Below, piece after piece: positions 1 through 20,400 of a DNA stretch of 64,000 nt (its first letter is position 1; every line of letters begins with the position of its first letter). The stretch comes from Bactericera cockerelli (lineage: Eukaryota; Arthropoda; Insecta; Hemiptera; Triozidae), in contig CM044956.1 of the NCBI GenBank assembly GCA_024516035.1, positions 26,819,101 through 26,883,100 of the forward strand, in the 5' to 3' direction. Both the position numbers and the translations under genes were made by a program. The notes beneath the pieces were generated by a model that was not told the DNA's origin, made no database searches, and saw nothing but the letters and a program-made list of their open reading frames with translations.

Positions 1-26
1 TATGTAACGATATTATGTAACGAAAT

Positions 27-143
27 ATTGAATTGTAAAGGGAGAGAAGAGGGAAAGTGTGTGTCATGCGCACAATGGCGAAGTATTGAATTGTAGAGGG
101 AGAGAAGAGAGAAGGTATGTGTCATGCGCACAATACGAAATTT
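27..143. repeat. Tandem pair of about 58 bp
   Basis: Two adjacent copies contain the phrases GGGAGAGAAGAG and GTGTCATGCGCACAAT, offset by about 58 bases. No gene is visible from 1 to 547. The open frame at 233-460 on the minus strand resembles nothing I know. Confidence 0.6.
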
Positions 144-547
144 GGTCAGTTGGGTTTTGGACCTTGAATAGTAAAGATGAAAATGTCCCAATGGTTGCAG
201 ACTCGTATGCAAGCGTTTTTTTCTACTGAAATTTAAACTCGATGACGTAAGAATTGGGTCCATTTTACGTTTTTCATACGCCCGCCACGAGTTAACTCCC
301 CAGCTGCAGCCAGGCTAACTGTGCTTTTCTGAGTTTCTTGGCGAGTCCGCATGATACCTAGGGGCTGAAATTTTTGTACATTATGACGTAAGGAATCAAG
401 GCCTAGCTCCCCTACTAATATAAACAATACCAGATGGATGCACTGTGTTGGGTAAAACAAACTGAAGAATGGTTACAATATTTATTAATTCAAATTTGAA
501 AATTCATTTTTGAAGTTCCACGTGCATGTTGGTATATTTTTTATGGC

Positions 548-850
548 TGGATGCCCTCCCTGACTCCAACAATTTTATTTCACTTAACGTTCTGATTAGG
601 ACGGGGGTTTTACCCTCTATTCGCTGGGAAGTACCAGCTACCCACATTAACCTCACCCAGTCTGGGTGAGGTTAATGTTTGTACCTCATTATTGTCTTTC
701 TTTTCAACACCTCATGTGTCCGTAAATACCAGCCTCACGAGTTAGATGAGAACAGAATTTTCTGTGTGAAAATTCTGCTCCGACCGGGAATTGAAGTCAG
801 GATCTCTAGACTACCGGTAGTTGTCAAAGCCGTTACGCCACGGAGGGTGA
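548..850 (-). repeat. tRNA-headed SINE
   Basis: Read on the minus strand, it starts with a tRNA-like pol III promoter: a box A resembling TGGCGTAACGG, then a box B resembling GACTTCAATTCCCG. A body follows with GAGGTTAATGTGGGTAGC, an AGGGTAAAACCCCCGTC motif and a terminal ACGTTAA. The same body, without this head, follows the 5S-derived head at 3336-3599. The copy is diverged, and it has no matching cloverleaf 3' end, so it is a SINE and not a tRNA gene. Confidence 0.65.
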
Positions 851-1037
851 CGTAGATTACTAAACTTATACTAATTAAATTAAATGATTACCTACTATTT
901 CTAGAGCCAGATTCCGCGGACGTAACACCCCATGGACCCAGACCCAATAAGCATTTTGAGCATGTTCAACGTAAGTACTTCCTGTCTTACCACAAGTTCT
1001 AGTTATTCATAATGTGGTTTTATCCATATTTCATATA

Positions 1038-2140
1038 CAGGGTGTATAAAAAAAGGAGCCAGTCAAAATATCTCGTCTATAGAAGTGATTTTCAAAAAAC
1101 CCTAAAACACGTGTCTGATTATATGGAGGGGGAAACTTTTTCAGGGGTTTTATTTTTCATACTCTTAACAGGGGCGGCTCCAGGGGGGTCAACTTTGGAA
1201 TCTTAAATGGAACTACCCTATTTGTAATACATTTCTGAAAAGTAGTTGGCATTAAAAGTATTTTAAGACTAGTTTGAGATTTTTAATCAAAACAAGGCCG
1301 GAGATATCGTACATTTCATTTCACAGGTTTTAGTAATATTTTATAAGAAATATGTTGCATTTTTGTAAAAAATAGTTTTTCAACAGAAATAATGAAACTT
1401 TCCTGTCTTTTTGATACCATTAGCTTTACCAGGGAAGATTTTAAGGGGTCAACTTTTTTTATGTTGTAAAAACCATCCTTTTTCGAGTATAATTTGTGAG
1501 AAATAAATGCAATGATTCATGTTGTTCAATTTAAAATAAAACAGGGCCCGATTTACTTCAAAATAATGTGAAAAATTCTAAAATCCGCGTGCAGTACTAG
1601 CTGTACTAGTCTCCGGCTTTGTATTCAAGGGTACCTTAAATTTAGATTAAACAACAACACTCAGTGCATTTATTTAGCACAGAATACACTAAAAAAAGAA
1701 TGGTTTTTACACAATTTAAAAAAATGACCCCTTGACACCTTCCCTGGTAAAGCTAATGATATAAAAAAGGCATGAAAATTTACTTCGTTCAAATAGAAAG
1801 ACATGTGTTTAACATTTTTTACAAAAAGCTATTAATTACTATTAATTAAAAAATAACTAAAACCTGTGAAATGAAATGTACGATATCTCCGGCCCTGCTT
1901 TGATTAAAAAGTCTCTAACTAGTCTTAAAATACTTTTAATGTCAACTAATTTTCAGAAATGTATTATAAATAGGGTGGTTCCATTTAAGATTCCAAAGTT
2001 GACCCCCCTGGGCCCGCTCCTGCTAATAGTATGAAAAATTAAACCCCCTCATAAAGTTTCCTCCTCCATATAATGAGACACGTGTTTCAGGGTTTTCTGA
2101 AAATCACTTCCATAGACGAGATATTTTAACTGGCTCATTG
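1038..2140. repeat. Long foldback (palindromic) element, about 1.1 kb
   Basis: The left half, starting TACAGGGTGTATAAAAAAAG, recurs as its reverse complement in the right half over almost the full length. Matched landmarks include ATCTCGTCTATAGAAGTGAT near 1071 against its inverse near 2110, GGCCGGAGATATCGTACATT near 1298 against its inverse near 1877, and AGCTTTACCAGGGAAG near 1421 against its inverse near 1742. The centre lies near 1590. Divergence between the arms is visible but modest. It has no coding capacity and is a MITE or foldback type. The ORF at 1012-1206 is part of it. Confidence 0.75.
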
Positions 2141-2189
2141 GAAATTTATTCTTGGTTTATCCAGTCCACTGGGTGGCACCTGGCGTAAT

Positions 2190-2420
2190 TTCCTTTGACG
2201 AACACCTTCGAAACCTTACCCCTTAAACAAAAAGGTATCTCTAATCTACTAACTCCGATATAGTAGTCTCGTAGATTGATACGATAGTGTCAAAAACAGA
2301 GTGCTCGGAAACACGTTTCTCTGGGAGTACTACGAGGTGTAAAAACAGCGTGCTCGGAAACATCTTTCTCTGGGAGTACTGCGGGATATCTACGCGAATG
2401 GATTGAAACTCTCCCAAACT
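2190..2420 (-). repeat. Dispersed repeat with CTCGGAAAC motifs
   Basis: This is an inverted copy of sequence at about 52490-52690. Shared phrases include CTAACTCCGATATAGTAGTC, GTGCTCGGAAACACGTTTCT and TTTCTCTGGGAGTACT, with the common edge CCCCTTAAACAAAAA. A third relative lies at 48540-48950. No open reading frame is visible. Confidence 0.6.
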
Positions 2421-2584
2421 ATGCTATAGCATAGTTGGTGGTGAGATCTTGGCAAGTATATCATTTTGAAATGCCTATATCTTCAAAACTGAAGCTTCAT
2501 AATGATTTTTACCCGGTTCCAATCGTCAGCCCTAATACCGACCCATGTGTAACTTATTCAAATCATCTGCATTCTCCTCTACAG

Positions 2585-9651
<7,067 letters not shown>

Positions 9652-10252
9652 CCATTTGATTAAAAACCTTTGAGGATACACTACATAGGTAAGAGAGCGA
9701 AAAGTTTTGAGCCGATATAAAAAATAAATATATTCTTTTTTCAAGTTAATTGTTTTCCAATTGATCAATGTCTAGATAACCTAATGGAAGCAAAAACACA
9801 GTTAAGATGAGCAATTTGATACAATTTGGGGCTTCTTTCTGAATGAAAAGAATAATAATAAGTCTGCCAAATAGTAATCACCCCTCATTGCAAAGAGAGC
9901 AACACCAGGAAACTTGATCATAGATCCGCTTCTGGTGTAATACCCTCTCAGGGTGCTACATACCCTCAAAAGGAGATAACCTAGCAATTATATAAACAAT
10001 AGTGCAAAAGTGGCCGTTTTGAACCATTCCAAAACCCCAAAAGTGTTTTTCTATCAGATAAATGATGGGAACACCAAGGGGAATTTCCACGAGAGAGAAT
10101 ACGGTGAACAATCAAGACCACCAACTAAAATCCTCCCCACATTGTCAACAGAACAACACCAGGAGACTTGATCATAGATCCGCTCCTGATGTAACACCCT
10201 CTCCTGAGTGCTTCACACCCTCGAGAGGAGATACCAGAGATAAATAATAATA
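9652..10252. other. ALK 3' region with a 252-bp-offset duplication
   Basis: An AATAAA polyadenylation signal lies at 9723-9728, about 70 bases after the inferred ALK stop. Two diverged copies of a segment follow, offset by 252 bases: AACTTGATCATAGATCCGCT near 9912 and GACTTGATCATAGATCCGCT near 10164, each with an ACACCAGGA lead and a CCCTC tail. No gene is seen. Confidence 0.55.
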
Positions 10253-10257
10253 TCTCC

Positions 10258-10386
10258 TAATTTATACTGCCCGTATTAGGACTATTAAAAGTCACATCGG
10301 AGGGAACAGAAATTCCTTCGAAAAGTATGCCCCAACCGGGATCGAACTCCGGATCTCTGGTCTCAACCGTCACGCCACGGAGGCTG
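10258..10386 (-). repeat. tRNA-headed SINE
   Basis: On the minus strand, CCTCCGTGGCGTGACGGTTG (box A) and GGAGTTCGATCCCGGTTGGG (box B) precede a tail ending ACGGGCAGTATAAATTAGG. The same tail end (CGGGCAGTATAAA) closes the SINE at 20035-20240, which has a different tRNA-like head. Confidence 0.65.
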
Positions 10387-10514
10387 TCCTCTCTTAGTAC
10401 AAATGAAAGAAAGATTATCTGCACAAGGATTGCCCACATGAGTCAACATTTTTCTACATTAGTGTTACCAAAATATAATACCGGAATTTTTAAACATGAA
10501 ATACTGCTTCAATG

Positions 10515-10720
10515 TCGTACCTGTTCTGTTTCTGTTCTGTTTATACTGATTAAAATAGAGAGGTTAGTTGATGGCATGGATATTCAGAACTATTACCTGC
10601 TGATGAGAGCAAATAAGCTCGAAACAGCTGTCCAGGTATGTTCTGATATTCATGTACATCTAGTACAACTTCTCACTTTTCTGTTTATACTGACTGATTA
10701 TACTATTGAAACTTTAAGCG
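10515..10720. repeat. Second copy of the 2815-3020 repeat
   Basis: It is nearly identical to 2815-3020 over about 180 bases, including the TTTATACTGATTAAAATAGAG edge split over its first 20 bases. From 10750 to 12110 I see only AT-rich, non-coding sequence with diverged repeat phrases. Confidence 0.7.
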
Positions 10721-12119
10721 GTTAGTATTTCTGTTCAATTTTGTCTTGAGCATGGCTTTTTTTTGGAACATATTGTAAAATAAATAAATAAATTTAAAAA
10801 ATAGAACGATCATCGTAAAAGTCGTCCCAATCAAAACCTAGATTCATCAGTGTAGTAAGATGAAATTTGTGGAATATATAACAGAATATGTAGTACCTAA
10901 TACCTATGTAGTACCTAATAATTATTATAGGATTTATAGGGTACCAAGAAAAACGCGAAAACCTCTTTTATTCCGTAATGAATTGTTATAATTTGATAAT
11001 AATACCGACCTGCAATTTTCACTTATGTAAGGGGAAGTGGGGGGAATGGTGCGCACGTAACCAAGGTTTGCTCGAGTTCTTTATATTCAGAGTATTAAAT
11101 TTTATATTCAAAGAAATTTATATTCAAAGTATTAAAAATATGTGCAATATCACCATATGAACCGATTGTATTCTGGTAAAAATTTCGATATATCTTATAC
11201 CTTACGAGATTGCATATTATATTTCAAAATTATAGGTAATTTACACTTGGTCAAATGGAAAAAAAATCATAATGTTAAGAATTGATATTTTTAATACGTA
11301 AAATGTGATTTAGATTACCATGTAAGATGATTTTGTTCTATAGATTTTTTATGTCTCTTCTATTTTACGAGATATAAGATTTTTTTTCGTTCTCGAGATA
11401 TAACCAAAAAACAAAATGGGTGATTTTCATGAAATTGTTCGGGTGCGGATTGTTGACACACTGAAGCTACATGCCAAGTTCTACGATTTACCGTTCTTGA
11501 GATATTTTGTACACATACATACATACCCTAACATACCCATTACAATACTTTCTATACCTAATAGTGAATAGAAAGTTAAAAAAAAATCCAGGTTCAGTAT
11601 TATCCATTTTTTTCCAAGTTTAGCTTTCCCCACCATTCGTGAAAGATAAATACGTTTCTTTCAATTTTTAGTACCCAGTGTGAATAACACGTTATTCTAT
11701 AGCAGATATTTAGGGCGGAATTAATAGACAACATCAATAACTTAAGTCGCTGGTAAGTGTCGGTTTTCCCTATCTTACACAGTACGCATTCGGTGACTTA
11801 GCGCCACAGAGGTATTACAAAAACGTCTATTAATTCCGCCCTTAATCATTAAACATGAAACGTTTCCTCTACTGATGGTGATACTCATATCTTTTAAGAG
11901 TATTTTTTATAATCGCTGATTTAAATTCACTATATACTTTTATTTTTCAAGATTGATTAATGTCACCAAAAGATTTTTTGGAGAAATAGGCAATAGCTAG
12001 AAAATTTGAAATTTACCGGTACCAACTTATAAAAATAATGGAAAAATAAAAAACTTAACCAGGAGGAATAATGAAATGGAAGCAAAAAAATTTATAAATC
12101 CATTTTGGTCAACTAAAAT

Positions 12120-12282
12120 CTAAAAAATTACACTTCGTGTTAAAAAAAGAAGAAGGAAAACGCTGAATGTTTCCTAAAAAGAAGTGACATAATGAGCAGG
12201 AGAAGTGATATCACTTCTTTTTATGAAATATTCAGCGTTCTCCTTCTTTTTTTTAACACGATGTGTAATTTTTGTAGAAATC
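12120..12282. repeat. Foldback hairpin, about 65-bp arms
   Basis: AAATTACACTTCGTGTTAAA and AACGCTGAATGTTTCC in the left arm return inverted as GAAATATTCAGCGTT and TTTAACACGATGTGTAATTT in the right arm. The arms surround a short loop with a second small inverted motif, AGAAGTGATATCACTTCT. It is probably a tiny MITE. Confidence 0.7.
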
Positions 12283-12534
12283 ATTATTTTTGGATGACTG
12301 TACAATACAATAACTACAATTACCCTCACAGTCTAAACAAAGTCTCATTTTATTGGTGTGAAGTCCAATATTTACGATGTGTTTTGTTGAAAAACAAAAA
12401 ATAAAATGAGAATTTTTAGATCTATAAGTACGCATTATGTTTGTCCTTCTTAAATTTCGATAACATAGTCAAAGCTACAAATTAATTTAATTTATTAAAA
12501 CATTCGAATGAACAATAATCATCAATTTAACCCA

Positions 12535-12640
12535 GATGAGCCTACAATCCTTCTGGAAGGATTTGAAAACAGGCCTTTAGGAGGTCTATGAATTTCACCT
12601 GCAATCCTTCTAGAAGGATTTCAGGGAAATGGCCATATCT
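12535..12640. repeat. Tandem palindromic motif
   Basis: CAATCCTTCTGGAAGGATTT and CAATCCTTCTAGAAGGATTT occur about 60 bases apart. Each is an imperfect palindrome. No gene is nearby. Confidence 0.5.
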
Positions 12641-13074
12641 CGAAAACCAAAGACTTTTTTTTTCATTAAACTTGAAATGCCCTTCAACAATCATGATATA
12701 CAACACTTTTAGCTAGTTTTTAAATAAAAAGTAGTAAAAAAAAACTCCGGTCTATCTGGGTTAAGTTTAAAAAATTAAAGGTTAAATATTATTATTTTAT
12801 TTCAAGAGAAAGAAAAATTATTCCTGACCGAAAATGAACTCCACACAACCATATGCGCGGTATCCACTACTTCAAGGTTCCAAGTAAAGTCTTCTGACGG
12901 AAAGTGGCGGATAAATTTCTGCTTTGTAAAATATACTCTAGTAGTGTACCTACGCTTGATGTTCAATGTATGAAAAAATGTAAATAAAGCATGATCTAAA
13001 TTGTTTATAAATAATAATAAAAAAAACTTAAGAGTCATTGAGTAAAATGTCCAAAAAAAAATACTAAATAGTAA

Positions 13075-13215
13075 GAAAAAAAATAAAGAATAATAATAAT
13101 CGTCTGTTATTATTTATTTGACAAAAAATAACAATTTCAAGATTCGAACCCGCGATCCTTCGCTCAGTTAACCGAGCGTCTGACTCTTCGGCTGGCTTTA
13201 CGCTCTCGGTGCCGG
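13075..13215 (-). repeat. tRNA-derived SINE fragment
   Basis: On the minus strand, GAGTCAGACGCTCGGTTAAC and GGATCGCGGGTTCGAATCTT give a tRNA-like head with a clear box B. It runs into an AT-rich tail with ATAAATAATAATAA-type simple sequence. A complete cloverleaf is not formed. Confidence 0.5.
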
Positions 13216-13339
13216 AATAGTGAAAGAAAACGTAATATAAAAGTAAATAGACACCTAATACATACTTCAATGCTCATATTATTTTGGAGAAATTGTGCGA
13301 TTCTTGAGAAGAAATATTTTTTATTATTTCCTCACATTG

Positions 13340-14060
13340 ATAAAGAACTCAATAAGGGTAGTTGTGTTTAAAAGGCTTTTTTGTGATTAACGCCCATTTA
13401 GGTCCATATTTTTGAACTTTTCTTTAGTCTGTGCACATCTATGACGCCAGGAGATGTGTTTTAAAGCAAACAAAATTCATGAAGTTATATTTATTTTGGA
13501 AACATTTTTCTTTCGTTACTAAATGTGCTTCCTCAAGTATTTCCTTGAGAAGGTTCCGATTTTAAGACAGTATTTACCCTGGAACTTGAAATCTATCGCG
13601 ATAACCTATATTATTTTTAATAACACTGAAACAAAACAAGCTTTTATTTAATCCATTCGAAGCCATATTCTGACGTACCGTGCGTTGGTGAAATATTAGA
13701 AAAATTGTTCGAATTTTCGACCTTTTTTTTCAGACTTTTCACCTTTTTCAACATATTCCGGCGCGAAACATGAAATTTTTCGTGATGATTTATATTTTTT
13801 ATTTTAAAAACTATCTAAGAACATCACATTCATTCGAGCCATTTATTGGCATAATCTGACAAACCACTCCCGAAATATAGACCAGTTAGCTACATTTACA
13901 ATATTCTTTCAAATTTATAATCTATGAAAGATTTGGCTCGAGATTTTCGGTTAAGTGGTTTTGGAGATATATGTGATTTAGTATAAAATATCAAAATTCC
14001 CAAGTGTATACAATGTGAACCAATTAGGAGGAAGTATTGTGTTCATACTTGCAGTGTATT
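13340..14060. repeat. Composite of dispersed repeats
   Basis: 13360-13480 is a clean relative of the corrupted segment at 25840-25960. 13560-13950 resembles 43605-43990 and 39780-39960 (shared CAGACTTTTCAC, a GCGCGAAAC-type phrase and CATATTCTGACGTACCGT). 13968-14050 is a copy of the CACGAGGAAGTATTGTG family. No gene is present. Confidence 0.6.
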
Positions 14061-14460
14061 TTTCTTTCACCAGCACAACTACCAAATATTTTTCTTTCAC
14101 CAGTACGGCCATGCCTTGGTGAACGCACCTCACCGCAGGCCTAATTCTAGGCTATTTTGATATGAATCAATTTTTTCGACTGATTCGTCAAAAAATTCAA
14201 TTTCGAAAAAGTGAACGATAGTAATTGGAAATGAAAAAATAACTCATGAGTTACTCTGTTCAGAAATATTAGTGTTTATGGTTTCATAGAAAGGCGTGTC
14301 TCATGTAATATAAACGACAGGTAATTACCTACGACTGAGATTGAGTATCTACCTATTAGAATAAAATAGAATAATATATACCTTGTTTATACTGCCGAGG
14401 TAAGACTGAAAAGTCCCTTTACTCCAGCAGTCAAACAAGTCTTATGTATTTCAAGGTGAA

Positions 14461-17400
14461 TTAGAGAATGCCTTCGTCAGATTCACTCTGGAAGCGTGAG
14501 TCCATGTCTCTTAAACGCACGCTAGACACGTTGTACGGCTTGATGTAAGAGTCTTCATCGAAGAAGTCCTGAGGTTTGGTCTTGTTGGCCAGGTACTGCT
14601 GAACCACATCGTCTGGTAGGTAGGTGGAGTTCCGGAAGAGGAATTCCAGTCAATCCCCCCGGGGTACGAGGCGAGGCTGTGGAGAAGAATTTGCCTGGAA
14701 ACCAGAAGTGGGAGACGTTATAACTCATAAATGGTTATAATTATAAAAAAAATGTATATATTAAAATAAACTCTAATTTATCAAAAAATTAACATTCAAA
14801 GTTTCAGCTTTCTATCATTAGCCACATCTGAGATATAGGCGTTCCGCCGAAAATACATACGAACTAGGTTAAGCGGAGTATAGCACGCTCGTTTTGTCTA
14901 GCGTTTTGCTTGATAAGCAACATTTCCCCTAGCAGAAACAGGGAGAAAAAAAGTGTTCAAGACATGGCCTGAGGTGGACATGGTGGTTAACAATAAATAA
15001 TAAAAACCTGCTTTATCACGTCTCTGATTGTTTTAGAGCCATAACACAATAATTCGAATTAATATTTATTAGATTAAATAAATCTTCTTTTTTTCATGCC
15101 ATTTTTAAAAAATAAATCTATGTCTGGAAAAGACACTATCTTAAAAAAAGTAAATTTAACCTACCCCTGTTAGTCAACTCCATTTCTTCTTCAATCTGTC
15201 TCTGAGAAATGTTCAAAACTCTGGGAACCCAATAGTTCAGGTCTCCATGCCAATGATAGCTGTAAGATAACGAGGTGAAAATGTTAAGACTGCGTTTGAG
15301 GGATGGTCTTCCCTTATCTATGTTGTATTCCTATTTTATAATTTGCACCTCATGTTAGTGATTTAGAGGAGTTCAATATAAAGTATTGAGATCTGAAATA
15401 TAAATATGGTTACTCGCTCAAAATAGTTAATTAAAACCATTATTAATGGATTAAAAAAGCTTGGAGAGGCTAAAATTGACAAACCCCAGGAGCAAAAATA
15501 TTCCTGAAACAAAGGATCATGCATTTTTATGTTCTTGTTAAGTGCATTTTATCTTAATGTTGAATTTTTTCCCCTAAGAAATAACAGTGTTTCCAAACCG
15601 TTCTTGTAATATTTCTATATTCATTAAAACATTAGTAATAATATTATTATTGAAAACAAAAAATAATAATACATAAATGGGAGGACTGACCTCTGTAGCT
15701 GAACCGCAAGGCGGATTTCTTGTATCCTGGAGGCGGTGGGTTCATTCTAGGACCAGATATGTCTGACATGACTCTATTGATATAAAACTTTTTCGACACG
15801 GAACTCACCGTATCCTATCGTGAGATCATCAGGCCACGCTTTCTCCCGCACCTCCACGACAGGCACACCCCTCAGGGCACACTCCTTCCCCCAGGGGATC
15901 AAAGGCTCGAATTCGTCGTCACTTGTCCCGATGAATATCAGCATGTCCGCCCCTTCGATCAAATTCTCTGCAATTCATTAGTTATTAAGTCATGGATGGA
16001 TTATTATTGTAATTTTTAATACCTACCAACGGTAACGGTGGGTTAGAGATGAGTAATACCGAGTATTTCATAGAACCGGTACTTTCAGTAATCGATTACA
16101 TAAAAGTACCGAGTATTTACCCAATTACTTTTGTATTTGCTTTTTGATGGTATTCTATCATATGTTTTTTTTAAAAGAAAATCGGTTAATGGTTTTGGAG
16201 ATACAAGTGGATTAGTATAAAATCTCAAAATTGCCACGTGTACACAATGTGAAACAATCACGAGGAAGTATTATGTCCATATTTGCAGTTTTACTTTACC
16301 CTTATTACTTCTTACTCATTCTTTTGAGAACCACAAAGTGGTGCTTTTGGAAGATTTTTATTGTGCTTTATTATTTTTTTTTTTTTTTCAATAAAATTAA
16401 TATTATCGCTCAGAAAGAAAGTACATTTCTCATCATCTTCTTAGTTACTAACACTATTCACCACACGTCATTAGCACACAAGTGGGGAGTTACTTTGTTC
16501 CTTTTTTCTTGCCCAAAAAACATTGCTTACCAACAAACACAAGTTTTTGAAAAGATATAAATTGTATCTGAGCGCAACATTTTCCCAATTGTTGAAGAAA
16601 AATAAAAAGAAAAAAAGAGGAGTCAATTCTCATGCGATTTAAAATTTATTGACAGCCAAAATTACGCCATTCTACTGATATCTTTTCTTAATGTGTTTTG
16701 TCCTTAATTTATTTAAAATTTAGATAGGTACAAGCGAGCATGCATCGGTATCATTACAGTTTGTGCTAGGTCAAAATTTAATTCAGACAAAAAAACAAGC
16801 AACCACAGATTTTTTACAACAGAGTCTTGTAAAGTGGTAAATTTAGATATTATTGGAATTCTTGGAACTAACCTAAATTAGGCTTTAATTAACAGGAATA
16901 AAATATATAGCATTCCATTTCAAATTCCATTCCCGAGAAAAATCAAAAAATATGGCTTGAAAGGCAGAAGGGCCGCCCGGGGCCCAAAATAATTATAACC
17001 TTAGAACTTTACAGGATTGAAAAACTCCATCGCGTTCAAAAGTGACGAGGGGTTGGCCACATTAAAAACAGGACATTCAAATTCAAATTTCAAATATCTC
17101 GAGAACTACTGACGATAGAAAAATCTGTCAAAGGATCATTTTCATAGCTCTGAAGAGACCTTGAGAAAGTTTCTCAGATGACCCCTTCTAGGTCTTGATT
17201 TATTACGTCATGAAGTACAAAAAATTCAGCCCATAGCATAGTTTGCCTGCCCTCTGCTGGGGCGTATGAAAAACGGGAAGTGAGCCCAATTCTTACGTCG
17301 TTGAGTACATGAATGAAACCAGTGTCATATTACGGGGAGAAGTCCCCAGGGTTCAGATACACAAAGGTCAGACTCATCCAAGAAACTTCTGAAGGTCACT

Positions 17401-20400
17401 AGTAAGTGTCCCCTTAAAGTTGTTATGAAAATGATTGCTGAACAATTTTTTTCCATATGGGACAGCCTGTATATTATCAAACGAACAAAAGTACAACAAT
17501 AATTAAATATAATTGATTATGATTTTCTTTAAATTACTTATGTGATCGATGCCATCTAGATCATTGTGAGGCATTTTGAAAAAGACTTCGCCATCCATAC
17601 GTGCCATCATCGACAACTGGTCCAGTTGAATAGAATGGGGACTCGACCACACTTTGGTAAATCGTCCATTGGAATTTTAGCGAGCGAAATGTGGTTAAGT
17701 TTGGTTCCCTGAAATAATAGAAAAGAGATTGATATATTTTAAAGATCTTCAAAGGCTAAAAAAAAATGAGACGTTGTTTAGATAGGTAAACAAATTAGGG
17801 GACAACAAGATTGAAGACTGAAAATCAGGGAACCAAACTTGTCATCTCTACAAATAAAGTTTTTCTTGAACAAAGTACATCAATCGAAAGCAAACAAGTT
17901 ATACACTACAGCACATGCAAAAATCAGTCAAATTATTAAAAAAAAAAAAAAAAAAATACACTGCCAATTATGGACAAAATACTTCCTCGTGATTATTTCA
18001 CATTGTATACACGTTGCAATTTTGAGAGTTTATACTAAATCACTTATATCTCCAAAATTTTTGGGCAAAAATGTTCAAAAATAAGATCTACGATTTTGCC
18101 GATACAGACTTTTTGTGAAATCTAGAATGTAGGAAAAACGGGTAAAGCGGTTCAGGAGATACAAGTGATTTAGTATAAAAATCTCAAAATTGCCACGTGA
18201 ATACAATCTGAACCAATCACGAGGAAAATATTGTGTCCATAATTGGCAGTGCATTATTGCATCATATTAGAATCCGATATTGAATCCTTAAAAAGTGATA
18301 CCTATGAAAATGGGCAACTATCAAGTATTTTCGTCCAAATTCATTTATCACTGGCCTGGTTTTTATGAAATGCAAATTGATTTTTTCAATTTATTTTGTG
18401 CTTCAATCTAAAATGTACGAGGAAATTTTGCAAGAGAAAATCAAAAGGTTTCGATAATTCCCAGGTAGCTAGTCAAAAATAACAAGACAGGAGCATGATA
18501 TCAAATCTGAAGAAGCAATCATATCGTCAGAGATATCTCTCTATACCTGTGTCTCTAATAACTTCAGGTGAGTCAACCCCCACAGGGAAAGAAAGGGTAG
18601 GGGCGGCACAGTTTCTCTACACGATGTGGTTGAACCGCGCCTGGGTGTAGTCGCAGCGGGCAGCTCATCCTTCATCAATTAAGGGCAGGTTATACACATT
18701 TTCCAAGTTTGGCTCCTGGATAATTAACATACAAGTGCATGGTTTTTGCTATTAAATATTTTTTAGAGACGTAAAGAAAGAGATGTTGTTCCTGTTTCAA
18801 TATCAAGTTAGATAGACTGGATTACACAATTGTTTACTTAGATGATTTTATAATACAGATTGATATTTACAGGTATTTCAGCTCTATGGTAACAAACCAA
18901 AAATGCTTTTAAAAGAAAAAACGTGTTAGTACAAACATTTTTTTTTTTCAGAGGTGATTTTGTATAATAGAAATATTTTACTTCCGAGAAATTTATAATA
19001 ATAAAATCGGATGTATTGTTTCTGTTAAATGCATTTCTTGTAAAAGCCAAACCTCAGAAAATCACTGAACGATTTTGACGACATGTTGTACATATATAGG
19101 AGACATCTTGTAGATAATCCCATTTTAACATCATCAACTTCGCTCTACGGTTCTAGGGGGAAGAGACCATGCACCTGACCACTAACTTCTACTTATGCGC
19201 TTAAAATCTCGTGAACGGTACATCCATTTTAATGAAATTTTGTATTTTAAATCCCTATTAGCGTTTTACGGGGTGCATTTATAATTATTTTAGTAAATTT
19301 TGATTGTGCTCTGATATTTAAGAAAAACCGAAATTTTTGACAAAAAAGTCGAAAAATAACGTCCACGACTTACCGATACAGATTTCTTTCTGTCATATAA
19401 ACATTTTTCAAAAAAAGCGTTTAAAACAGTTTTTGGAGATACAATGATTTAGTAGAAAATCTCAAAATTGCCACGAAATATACGATGTGAACCAATCACG
19501 AAAGAAGTATTGTGCCCAAATATTATTGGGCATGTTAATGTTCCTGATCTAGTTTTTGTATTTCCCCCTTCTACGGAGGTACGGTCATTTTCCTGTTTTT
19601 TTTTTTTATTAGTTATTTTAAAACGCCCATAACTCCATTAAAAGAAAACAAACGGACGCCTTTTTGTTTATTTTGATCAATCCAACTCATAGAAATGAAG
19701 TTTTAAATTTGGCGAAAAGATTCACACACAACGTCTTGGGACTTTACACAACTTCTTTGATCTTAATCTTAATATTAAATTTCAACACCTGGTTGTTTGC
19801 ATCTTTGTTGTCATAGCCGGGAGTACTAATACAAAAAACAATCTTGGGGGGCCTGTACATTCTCTTGTATTTTTTGATGACACCTTCAAAGTTATTGCCA
19901 GATGAAGTTTATTGCGTTTTTGCTGACAAGGTGAGAAAAAGTCCCTATAGAGGACCATTCACGATTTAATAAGTTGATTCGTTCCGGAACACCCTATAAA
20001 ATATTCTAGTGAATAATTTTTAATCGCCTTTTTTAATAATAATATCGCCTTTTTTATACTGCCCGATTGGGAATATTAAAGTCCCATTATTCCCAGCAGT
20101 AAGCCCCAAGACATATTATTATGTCGTAAAATCCCAAATGGAGGGTAACATGTCCATGTCCCGGCCGGGTTTTTGAACCCACGACCTCTGAATCTTTGGA
20201 TTCACAGAGTGCCCGCCTTTACCACTGAGCTACCGGACATAAAGCTGGTTTTGATTGCAGCATTAGGTAAAAGCGCTGGAAAAGAATAAAATAGTTGTTA
20301 CCCATGAGTCCAGGCCGGGGTCAGAGAGTAAAGTGGTAGGTCCCCCTTGAGATGCCACAGTAGAGCAGCGTAAAACTTCCACATGCTGCCATGGCACACG

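Noticed and set aside
20166..20242. A genuine tRNA gene on the minus strand
   Set aside because: The acceptor stem does not close properly and the element continues into a tail shared with another SINE.
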